Positions 19,027 through 26,544 of a DNA stretch of 64,000 nt are shown here, in pieces. The translations under genes were made by a program, and so were the position numbers. Origin of the DNA: Thalassotalea_B piscium_A (GTDB taxonomy: Bacteria; Pseudomonadota; Gammaproteobacteria; Enterobacterales; Alteromonadaceae); assembly GCA_049347715.1 (NCBI GenBank), contig CP186339.1:3100001-3164000 (forward strand), read 5' to 3'. Each line of letters opens with the position of its first letter. The stretch's first letter is position 1. Below the pieces are notes generated by a model that saw nothing but the letters and a program-made list of their open reading frames with translations, did no database searches and had not been told where the DNA came from.

Positions 19027-19599
19027 TTACAGTTTAAAAAATTGTGCTACTTGGGGTAATAACCTTGAGTAATTAACAAAGCTATGGTCACCACCTGATT
19101 GTACAATTAATTGGCACTGTTGATATTTATTCACTGCTTGTTGGTAATCTAACACTTCATCACCTGTTTGTACCATCACCAAATAATTTTTTTTTGTAAT
19201 CTCTTGCCGTTCTATCGCTTTTAAATCATCAATAAACTGCTCAGTTACCCGATACTTTTCATTGGAATAAGGGTTTATTTGCTCACCAATATAATCATTA
19301 AGTAACTCAAAAGGTTTTACCGCCGGATTAATAATGGCACAGGGGAGTTGATATTTCTCACTGAAAAATGTTGCAAAATAACCACCAAGTGATGAGCCCA
19401 TTAAGTACCAATTACCAGGGTTATCATTGAGTATTGTGGTTAACTGGGCAAGTGCGGCATTAGGTGATGATGCTACCTGAGGACAATAAAAATTTACATT
19501 AGCATAACGGTCACTCAAAAATTGTTTTGTTTGCTGGGCTTTTAATGAATTGGGCGATGAATTAAACCCATGAATATATAGTATATTTTTATTAACCAT
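19027..19599 (-). CDS. yqiA: YqiA family esterase
   Basis: 190-aa alpha/beta hydrolase. ILYIHGFNSSPNSLKAQQT at the N-terminus is the oxyanion region of the YqiA/UPF0227 family, GSSLGGYFA carries the nucleophilic serine, and GGDHSF near the C-terminus carries the histidine. E. coli YqiA hydrolyses short acyl esters in vitro; the natural substrate is unknown. Only 4 bases separate it from cpdA, so the two are co-transcribed. Confidence 0.92.
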   Translation of the reverse strand: MVNKNILYIHGFNSSPNSLKAQQTKQFLSDRYANVNFYCPQVASSPNAALAQLTTILNDNPGNWYLMGSSLGGYFATFFSEKYQLPCAIINPAVKPFELLNDYIGEQINPYSNEKYRVTEQFIDDLKAIERQEITKKNYLVMVQTGDEVLDYQQAVNKYQQCQLIVQSGGDHSFVNYSRLLPQVAQFFKL

Positions 19600-19603
19600 C
19601 GTA

Positions 19604-20365
19604 CTAATTCGCTATAAAATGATAGACAGAGCGGACTTCACCACTTGAACACAATTGGTGTATTCTAAATCCCGCAGGTAACTGGGCACTTGTTGCGGTA
19701 TCTGCAGTTTGGTCAAACTGTATTGACGTGGCAGGACAGGTGAGAACAGGCACTTTTGCTGTGCTATCTGGGTGTATTTTCATCAATGCATTATGTACAT
19801 GACCACAAGCAACAGCTTTGATACTGGGATATAGGTTAATTGTCTGCCAAAATTCCTGTTGATTTTTTAGGCCGTGTTTATCGATAAAAAAGCCAAGGTC
19901 CACCGCATGGTGATGCATCATCAGTATTTGATATTTTTTAGGGTGAATTAATGACTGTAAAGACGCTAATTGTGCTGTAGAGACTTCTCCCGCGGGAGTG
20001 TCACTTTTACTGTTAAGTAATAAAACCTGCCATTTTTCACTATCAATACTCTCAGCATTGTTAAATGGTGGGTTAACAAGAAAATGTTTCATCTGGCTTA
20101 TATCATCATGATTACCTGCTAACCAGTACACCGGAATAGTTAATTGGCTGTCGGTAACGGCATCAACAAAATTTTGATAGGACGCTATCGAATGATCTTG
20201 CGTTAAATCTCCCGTAAAAATGGCAAAATCAAGTGCAGGTACTTGTTTAATTTCCTTTAAAACATCAACTAAATTTTGATAAACGCACGCTCCCAAATGA
20301 TGTTGGTGTTTATCTGCAAATAAATGACAATCAGTAAATTGGGCAAAAGTTAAATCAACATTCAT
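19604..20365 (-). CDS. cpdA: 3',5'-cyclic AMP phosphodiesterase CpdA
   Basis: Class III phosphodiesterase that hydrolyses cAMP and so lowers CRP activity. 253 aa with the calcineurin-like metal motifs in order: FTDCHLF (here D-x-H with a cysteine between), GDLTQDH, GNHDD, HHHAVD and GHVHN. All metal ligands of the family are present. It sits in the conserved nudF-yqiB-cpdA-yqiA-parE operon, 30 bases after the yqiB stop. Confidence 0.93.
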   Translation of the reverse strand: MNVDLTFAQFTDCHLFADKHQHHLGACVYQNLVDVLKEIKQVPALDFAIFTGDLTQDHSIASYQNFVDAVTDSQLTIPVYWLAGNHDDISQMKHFLVNPPFNNAESIDSEKWQVLLLNSKSDTPAGEVSTAQLASLQSLIHPKKYQILMMHHHAVDLGFFIDKHGLKNQQEFWQTINLYPSIKAVACGHVHNALMKIHPDSTAKVPVLTCPATSIQFDQTADTATSAQLPAGFRIHQLCSSGEVRSVYHFIAN

Positions 20366-20395
20366 AGGTTTATGTACTCAGGCTAATAAGTGATA

Positions 20396-20848
20396 TTAGT
20401 GGTTAGTAACAGGGTTCATCGAACTTTGTCCTAATTGTAAGCTTAGCTGAAGCCATTCTTTTAAAAACAAATTAATTTGTTGTTTTTCATCCGGCAGATG
20501 CATTTTTTTATTTGGATAGTCGTAACGGGGCTTCACTTGAGCAATATCTTGGTTACTGATCACTTCAGCCATACGTGCATCATGATATAAACGAATCACC
20601 ATTTTAGGTTTTAAGATTTCCGAGAGTTTACTCGCTAATACCGTACAATTTTGAGTCATAGTGACCAAAGAGGTATAACGAGTCACTTCATTGACATTAA
20701 TTCGATATGATAAAAAGTCTGAAATAAAAAAATCGCGGTACTCTCCCACTGCCTCTTTATCCGCTAACAGGCGCAATAACATCATATAATTTATCCCACA
20801 GAGATTCATTAAATTAGGTAAATTTGGCCGATAGCTCGCTTGTTTCAT
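20396..20848 (-). CDS. yqiB: YqiB family protein (DUF1249)
   Basis: 150 aa when started at 20848, which gives MKQASYRPNLPNLMNLCG as in the family and has GAGGAAA 4-5 bases upstream. The longer open frame to 20908 adds 20 unrelated residues and is rejected. Conserved blocks: VTRYTSLVTMTQ, the MVIRLYHDARMAEV segment and the ARYDYPNKK-like motif (PRYDYPNKKMH) then DEKQQIN. The function of YqiB is not known. Its place between nudF and cpdA is conserved across Enterobacteria and relatives. Confidence 0.9.
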   Translation of the reverse strand: MKQASYRPNLPNLMNLCGINYMMLLRLLADKEAVGEYRDFFISDFLSYRINVNEVTRYTSLVTMTQNCTVLASKLSEILKPKMVIRLYHDARMAEVISNQDIAQVKPRYDYPNKKMHLPDEKQQINLFLKEWLQLSLQLGQSSMNPVTNH

Positions 20849-20916
20849 ATTTTCCTCAGAAAAACTGTAGTAACTTTTATATATTGACTGTGTGAAGTAA
20901 CAATTCAAGGTTCAGG

Positions 20917-21555
20917 TTATTTTTTATTAGCTAACCTGATGTGTTGATAATTGAGTTGTAGCCATTGTAACCCAATTATTGTGGCTGCATTTGTTATTTT
21001 TCCTTGGTTTAACAACGCCATTGCTTGTTCACGCGTAAGCACATGTACCAATATATCTTCATTTTCTTCAGCTAAGCCATGCACACCACTTACGCCGGTA
21101 GCATCAACAATTCCCATAAATAAATGAATTTGCTCTGTCATGCCACCAGGACTCGATAAATACTTTAAAACAGGAGTGATATTTTCAGCTAAGAGATCAA
21201 GGTCTGCCTCTTCTTTTGCTTCTCTAATTGCAACATCTAGCGGACTTTCATCAACCGAAAACATGCCTGCAACAAATTCTAACAACCATGGCGAGTCATT
21301 CTCTCTAATTGCCCCTGGTCGAAATTGTTCAATCATCACCACACTATCGCTGGTTGGATCGTATGGCATGATCACTACCGCATCACCCCGTTCAAATATT
21401 TCACGCGTTAATAACGGTCCCATATCGCCATTGAATAAACGATGACTTACTTGGTATTGGTCTAACTTAAAAAAACCATTATATAATGTTTTCTTTGCAG
21501 TCAGTTGAACATCTGCGTCGGTATAACGTAATAACTTTTGAGTCTTTTCATTCAT
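20917..21555 (-). CDS. nudF: ADP-ribose pyrophosphatase NudF
   Basis: Nudix hydrolase splitting ADP-ribose into AMP and ribose 5-phosphate. 212 aa. The Nudix box runs from G97 through the REAKEEAD core at 111-118, with the catalytic glutamates in place. The segment SSPGGMTEQIHLFMG after the box matches the ADP-ribose class. First gene of the parE operon and divergent from tolC, exactly as in E. coli. Confidence 0.93.
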   Translation of the reverse strand: MNEKTQKLLRYTDADVQLTAKKTLYNGFFKLDQYQVSHRLFNGDMGPLLTREIFERGDAVVIMPYDPTSDSVVMIEQFRPGAIRENDSPWLLEFVAGMFSVDESPLDVAIREAKEEADLDLLAENITPVLKYLSSPGGMTEQIHLFMGIVDATGVSGVHGLAEENEDILVHVLTREQAMALLNQGKITNAATIIGLQWLQLNYQHIRLANKK

Positions 21556-21896
21556 TTTTAGTCAAATCCAATAGATTGAGGGAAAATTCACTACAACAAA
21601 GCCATAGCATAAAATATTTTGTTACACTAGAATAGAAGCTTATTCACAGATTATATGTAGCTTATTATTCAATGCTGGTAATATAAAATACGAGCTTTAT
21701 AGGCTGCAAACTAGGTATTTATTGATAATAGTGTAATTAATTTTAAATCAATATGGCTCATTATTCACTTAGCTAACAATGTATATGATTTTATTAATAG
21801 AGTGTTGGCAAGTAATTTGCTTTATCTATCGGTAAATGACTCATTTTACACCTAAAGAATAAAATATTAAGAAGACATTAAAGGAATTTCTCTGAC
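21556..21896. other. nudF-tolC divergent intergenic region
   Basis: About 340 AT-rich bases carrying promoters for both directions. The one element that stands out is a sigma-54-type sequence in front of tolC, listed separately. A ribosome site (AAAGGAA) lies 8 bases before the tolC ATG. Confidence 0.6.
21806..21822 (+). promoter_or_regulatory. Candidate sigma-54 promoter of tolC
   Basis: TTGGCAAGTAATTTGCTT is centred here: GG at 21807-21808, exactly 10 bases, then GC at 21819-21820. It matches TTGGCACG-N4-TTGCT at all but one fixed base. The expected start is near 21832, 65 bases before the ATG. Sigma-54 control of tolC would be unusual. Confidence 0.5.
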
Positions 21897-23252
21897 ATGA
21901 AAAAAACCATTACTTCGCTCATTGTAGGTATTGCTTGTACAACCAGCAGTGCTATCGTAAATGCTGAAGACTTACTTTCTGTTTATGAACAAGCTAAACA
22001 AAATGATCCGGTTGTACTGAAAGCTCAAGCACAATTTTTAGCCTCAAGAGAAGATATCACACAAGCTCGTTCTGTTTTATTACCCTCATTAAGTGCATCA
22101 GCGAGTTACACGGATAGTGAATCAGAATCGGTTTCAGATGGTAGCTACGCTCCACGAGGCAATATTATCTCAACAGACTCAGACTCAACAAGTTATGGTG
22201 CAAACTTAAGTATGCAACTTTATCATCATGACTCTTGGTTACGTTTAGATAATGCCAAAAAAGTAGCACATACTTATGACATTGAGTATCAAGTAGCTAA
22301 ACAAGATCTTATTATTCGTGTGACCCAAGCTTACTTTGATGTATTAAGTGCCAAAGATGACTTAGAATTTGCTAAAGCAGAAAAGAAAGCAATTGAACGT
22401 CAATTAGAACAAACTAAACAACGTTATTCGGTTGGCTTAACTGCTGTTACCGATGTTCATGAAGCTCAAGCGCAATATGATAATGCGGTAACCGCTGAGA
22501 TTAAAGCCGAAAATAATGTCTTTAATTCAGAAGAAGCCCTCCGTGTAATCACTAATGTTTATCCTCGTTCGTTGAATCCATTGAACACTGAAAAATTTAG
22601 TGCGTCACGTCCTACTCCTGATAGCGCAAATGAATGGCAACAAACAGCAGAAGCGAAAAATTTAGATTATATTGCTCAAAAAATATGGGTAGATATCGCT
22701 AAAGAAAATATCAATATTGCACGTGCAGGTCACTATCCTACTATTGATTTATCAGGTAGATATTCATCAGCAGACAGTGAATTTACAACACTTGCAGGAA
22801 CATTTGATGACCCAAGATTAGACTCACATTCTATCGGTATTACACTGACTGTACCTATTTATTCAGGTGGTGCTATTTCAAGTTCAGTACGTAAGCAACA
22901 ACATAACTATGTAATTGCCAGCCATAACTTATCGCAAACACATCGTAACATTGTTCGTAATGCTCGTAATTCATATAACACCGTTATTGCTGCTGTATCA
23001 GGTATTAAAGCCTTAGAACAAGCGGTAATTAGTGCGGAAAGTGCATTAAAAGCAACAGAAGCTGGGTTTGAAGTAGGTACACGTACGATTGTAGATGTAC
23101 TTGATAGTACTCGTAATCTATACAATGCTAAACGTAACTTATCATCAACACGTTATAGCTATGTGCAAGCAGTATTAGAATTAAAACGTGCTGCAGGTAC
23201 TATCACTGAACAAGACTTAAAAGATATAAATAAAGGTTTATCTGCAAGTTAA
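21897..23252 (+). CDS. tolC: Outer-membrane channel TolC
   Basis: Trimeric outer-membrane exit duct shared by RND efflux pumps and type I secretion. 451 aa with a signal peptide (about 1-23, cut after VNA) and two internal repeats of the outer-membrane efflux family: the first half with VTQAYFDVLSAKDDLEFAKAEK, the second with VRNARNSYNTVIAAV and VGTRTIVDVLDSTRNLYNA. Both NA-type helix signatures of TolC are visible. The position next to nudF is as in E. coli. It could serve exporters such as the bacteriocin-type ABC remnant at 50.5 kb, but that link is speculation. Confidence 0.92.
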   Translation: MKKTITSLIVGIACTTSSAIVNAEDLLSVYEQAKQNDPVVLKAQAQFLASREDITQARSVLLPSLSASASYTDSESESVSDGSYAPRGNIISTDSDSTSYGANLSMQLYHHDSWLRLDNAKKVAHTYDIEYQVAKQDLIIRVTQAYFDVLSAKDDLEFAKAEKKAIERQLEQTKQRYSVGLTAVTDVHEAQAQYDNAVTAEIKAENNVFNSEEALRVITNVYPRSLNPLNTEKFSASRPTPDSANEWQQTAEAKNLDYIAQKIWVDIAKENINIARAGHYPTIDLSGRYSSADSEFTTLAGTFDDPRLDSHSIGITLTVPIYSGGAISSSVRKQQHNYVIASHNLSQTHRNIVRNARNSYNTVIAAVSGIKALEQAVISAESALKATEAGFEVGTRTIVDVLDSTRNLYNAKRNLSSTRYSYVQAVLELKRAAGTITEQDLKDINKGLSAS

Positions 23253-23269
23253 GCATTAACCTTTTTCAA

Positions 23270-23299
23270 AAAAAACGTCATTGAAAAATGACGTTTTTT
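23270..23299. terminator. Bidirectional terminator between tolC and hldE
   Basis: AAAAAACGTCATT (23270-23282) pairs with AATGACGTTTTTT (23287-23299) around GAAA. T runs face both ways between the convergent genes. Confidence 0.9.
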
Positions 23300-23323
23300 T
23301 TTACTTAAAATCGACTGTAACCA

Positions 23324-24751
23324 TTAATCTTCTAAGCGAATAGTATTAATGATTTCTGTAGTTGAAATACCCTCTTCAAAGTTTAGCACTTTAACTTCAC
23401 CACCAGCGGCAATAACTTCTAAACCACCCGCGATCTCATCCACAGTATAGTCTCCGCCTTTAACTAAAACGTCAGGTAAAATATTAGCAATTAATCGTTG
23501 AGGCGTATCTTCGCTAAATGGCACAACCCAATCAACTGCGCCTAAACCTGATAATACAGCCATTCTGCGGTCAACAGAATTTACTGGTCGCCCCGATCCT
23601 TTTAAACGTTTCACGGATGGGTCATCGTTAACAGCCACTATTAGGCGAGTTCCAAGTGTTGCTGCATGGGTTAAATAAGAAACATGTCCCGCATGTAAAA
23701 TATCAAAACACCCATTGGTCATAACTATTTTTTCTCCACGCGCTTTCGCCAGTTCAACAGCTATTTTCAATTGCCCTTCACTTACCACACCAAAACCACT
23801 TTCTTGGCCTAACGCGATTTGATTTCTCAATTCAGATTCACTAACCGTAGAAGTACCTAATTTACCAACAACAATGCCTGCGGCAATATTCGCCAATGCA
23901 CTCGCTTGTGGGTAATCAGCTTGTGCCGCAATAGCCAAAGCCAGTGTACCAATCACTGTATCGCCAGCTCCGGTAACATCGTAAACTTCTTTTGCCTGAG
24001 TAGGTAAATGAAACTCTTCATGATCACGTCGTATTAACGTCATACCCTGCTCACTGCGCGTGATAAGTAATGCCTGCAAATCTAACTCAGTTAATAATGC
24101 TTGCCCTTTACTAACAATCTCAGCTTCATCTGCACACTTACCCACAACAGCTTCGAATTCAGATAAATTAGGCGTTAATAAATCAGCACCTCGGTAGCGA
24201 GTAAAATCATGACCTTTAGGATCAACTAAAACTGGCACATTAAGTTGCTTAGCTAAACTAATGAATGCTTGCACGTCTGATAACGTACCTTTGTCATAAT
24301 CAGACAATAAAAGCACATCATGTTTAGCAATTTGTGCACTTACTTTCGAAAATAACGTCACTTTATCTAATTCAGCTAGAGATTCTTCAAAATCTAAACG
24401 AATCAATTGTTGATTGCGACTTAGCACTCTTAACTTAGTAATAGTGGGAATAGATGATTCACGCACAAAACAACAGCCAATATTCATTGCCTCTAATTGT
24501 GTGGTAATAGTATCTGCAGCTTCATCGTCACCCGTAATGCCAGCTAAAGTCACATTGCCACCAATTGAAGCAATGTTTAATGCAACATTTGCCGCGCCAC
24601 CGGGGCGATCTTCATGTTGAGAAATTTTAACAACAGGCACTGGCGCTTCAGGTGAAATACGCTGAGTAGGCCCATACCAATAGCGATCCAACATAATATC
24701 GCCAACCACTAACACACTTGCTTGATTAAAAGTGGGAATATCTACTTTCAT
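23324..24751 (-). CDS. hldE: Bifunctional heptose kinase/adenylyltransferase HldE
   Basis: Makes ADP-heptose for the LPS inner core: domain 1 phosphorylates heptose 7-phosphate, domain 2 transfers AMP. 475 aa from the start MKVDIPTFNQ at 24751; four more residues are possible from 24763, and two ATG codons stand side by side at 24751-24754. The ribokinase domain occupies 1 to about 320 (MLDRYWYGPTQRISPEAPVP, RPGGAANVALN, VTGAGDTVIGTLA). The nucleotidyltransferase domain from about 340 has TNGCFDILHAGHVSYL with the HxGH motif. Divergent from the acyltransferase gene, fitting a shared LPS role. Confidence 0.95.
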   Translation of the reverse strand: MKVDIPTFNQASVLVVGDIMLDRYWYGPTQRISPEAPVPVVKISQHEDRPGGAANVALNIASIGGNVTLAGITGDDEAADTITTQLEAMNIGCCFVRESSIPTITKLRVLSRNQQLIRLDFEESLAELDKVTLFSKVSAQIAKHDVLLLSDYDKGTLSDVQAFISLAKQLNVPVLVDPKGHDFTRYRGADLLTPNLSEFEAVVGKCADEAEIVSKGQALLTELDLQALLITRSEQGMTLIRRDHEEFHLPTQAKEVYDVTGAGDTVIGTLALAIAAQADYPQASALANIAAGIVVGKLGTSTVSESELRNQIALGQESGFGVVSEGQLKIAVELAKARGEKIVMTNGCFDILHAGHVSYLTHAATLGTRLIVAVNDDPSVKRLKGSGRPVNSVDRRMAVLSGLGAVDWVVPFSEDTPQRLIANILPDVLVKGGDYTVDEIAGGLEVIAAGGEVKVLNFEEGISTTEIINTIRLED

Positions 24752-24820
24752 CATTAGTCCCATAACAGATATAATACGTTATAGTGTACCACATGAAATT
24801 CAATGAGTTAAAATCATCCC

Positions 24821-25759
24821 GTGAGTAAAAACAGCATACTTCAACCAAATTTCAAAGCATCTTTCCTGCTCCCTAAGTATTGGCTTACTTGGATTGGCGT
24901 CTTTATTTTGTATTGTATTTCTTGGTTACCATATAAAATACAGCTCTTGATGGGTAAGGCTCTAGGGCGGTTATTATTAAAAATAGGCTCCAGCAGAAAA
25001 AAAGTAGCTGAAAAGAATTTAGCCTTATGCTTCCCTCAAATGAGCGAGCAAGAACGCCACACCTTACTGGTAAAAAACTTTGAAAATACCGGCATCGCCT
25101 TATTTGAAACAGGTATGGGTTGGTGGTGGCCTGATTGGCGAGTAAAACGTAAATGTAAAGTCGATGGTATTGAGCATATTGAAAAAGCACAACAAGAAGG
25201 TAAAGGGATCTTACTCCTTGCCATGCACAACTTAAGTGCTGAAATTAGCTGTCGCAGTATAGGTACCCAACACCCTATGGTGGTGTTCTACCGCCCACAT
25301 AACAATCAGTTAATGGAATTTTTTCAATACCGAGGTCGAGGCCGTTCTAATAAATACATGCTAGGTAAACGTGATGTAAAAGGACTGATAAAAGCACTCC
25401 ACGACGGTGAATCCTGCGTATATTTACCGGATCAAGATTACGGAAGAAACCGAAGTGTTTTTGTGCCTTTTTTTGAAGTAAAAGAAACGGCAACAACGAC
25501 CGGTACCCTTATCTTTGCACGACAAAAGAATACTGTTTCTCATATGCTGATCCCAACTCGTAATGAAGATGGTAGTGGTTATACACTTACAATAGGCCCT
25601 GAACTTACTAATTTCCCTTCAGGCGATGATCATGCAGATGCTACCCGAATTAACCAAGAATTAGAAAAAGCCATTTTAAAACATCCAGCTCAGTACATGT
25701 GGTTACATCGTCGTTTTAAAACTAGACCTAATGAGACTGACCCTTCATTGTATAAATAA
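24821..25759 (+). CDS. lpxL: Lipid A late acyltransferase, LpxL/LpxM family
   Basis: 312-aa inner-membrane enzyme adding a secondary acyl chain to Kdo-lipid A. A membrane helix lies at about 20-38. The HX4(D/E) catalytic motif is H136-N-L-S-A-E141, and substrate motifs such as VYLPDQDYGRN follow at about 205-215. The start is GTG at 24821: an in-frame stop lies just upstream, and the next ATG would remove the anchor. The gene is divergent from hldE, 69 bases from that start. LpxL versus LpxM cannot be settled by eye; length and motifs slightly favour LpxL. Confidence 0.82.
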   Translation: MSKNSILQPNFKASFLLPKYWLTWIGVFILYCISWLPYKIQLLMGKALGRLLLKIGSSRKKVAEKNLALCFPQMSEQERHTLLVKNFENTGIALFETGMGWWWPDWRVKRKCKVDGIEHIEKAQQEGKGILLLAMHNLSAEISCRSIGTQHPMVVFYRPHNNQLMEFFQYRGRGRSNKYMLGKRDVKGLIKALHDGESCVYLPDQDYGRNRSVFVPFFEVKETATTTGTLIFARQKNTVSHMLIPTRNEDGSGYTLTIGPELTNFPSGDDHADATRINQELEKAILKHPAQYMWLHRRFKTRPNETDPSLYK

Positions 25760-25814
25760 GCTTTTTTACGTATGGTATATACTTAATTTTAAGGTCATTT
25801 AAGAAAATAAGCTT

Positions 25815-26498
25815 ATGATGTTTTGGATTCGTAATGTAGGGTTTGCGCTAATTTTAGCAATATTGGCATACTTTCTTTTTGTCAATAAAGACCTCTTATT
25901 TACTGAAACGGCTACAGAATCATTAACTACTGAAGAAATTCTTGCCGATAAAGCACAGGCTGATGAAGCGCTGCATGATGATAAAAAAGAGATACCAACA
26001 GCAACGAAAGAAAGTAAAAATGCTGCGGCAATAGGTTTATCTCGATTTTATGCCAGTTTACGAGGTACAGATGAAGATTCCGGGCCAAGAGTTAAAAATA
26101 ACGTTGTTTATTTACCGGAGCCTGAAGGCGATCTCATTGATATCCTTATCGCGAAAAAAATGGTAACACGTCCATTAAGACGAAATTGGCGAAGTAACTC
26201 AAAAAATGCGGCTTTTCGCGTTGGTTTCACACTCAATCAAAAACTTACTGAATATGCTAAAGAAAGTGGTTTAGATGTTATTTGGTGGCTTGATAAAGAC
26301 TTTTTAGTTAAAGATCCCTTCCGCATTGATAAAGACATTGTGCAAATGACTTATCAAATTAGTAAAGCAATTGAAGGCCATTTTCCTAATGGTATTAAGG
26401 CCTATTTTTGTAATCAACATCGTACCCTGATTATTACTGAAAAAGACTATGAATATCTTGATGAAGAATGCGTGTTATTAGATGGTACAGCACGCTAG
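25815..26498 (+). CDS. Single-pass membrane protein with TcpQ-like C-terminal domain
   Basis: 227 aa. A membrane helix at about 5-24 is followed by an acidic linker and a conserved C-terminal domain of about 120-215. That domain (FTLNQKLTEYAKESGLDVIW, then later NQHRTLIITE) resembles the TcpQ/toxin co-regulated pilus Q domain also found in PilL-type proteins. It is therefore a possible periplasmic, peptidoglycan- or secretin-associated protein. No pilus genes are nearby. The gene follows the acyltransferase by 55 bases and is convergent with glnE. The family call is tentative. Confidence 0.6.
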   Translation: MMFWIRNVGFALILAILAYFLFVNKDLLFTETATESLTTEEILADKAQADEALHDDKKEIPTATKESKNAAAIGLSRFYASLRGTDEDSGPRVKNNVVYLPEPEGDLIDILIAKKMVTRPLRRNWRSNSKNAAFRVGFTLNQKLTEYAKESGLDVIWWLDKDFLVKDPFRIDKDIVQMTYQISKAIEGHFPNGIKAYFCNQHRTLIITEKDYEYLDEECVLLDGTAR

Positions 26499-26506
26499 TT
26501 TCATTA

Positions 26507-26537
26507 TGCAGACAACACGCAGTTCTTGTTGTCTGCA
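26507..26537. terminator. Hairpin between the TcpQ-like gene and glnE
   Basis: TGCAGACAACA (26507-26517) pairs perfectly with TGTTGTCTGCA (26527-26537). It lies between convergent genes. The stem is strong but no T tract follows on either strand, so the efficiency is uncertain. Confidence 0.55.
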
Positions 26538-26544
26538 CCTCTTC

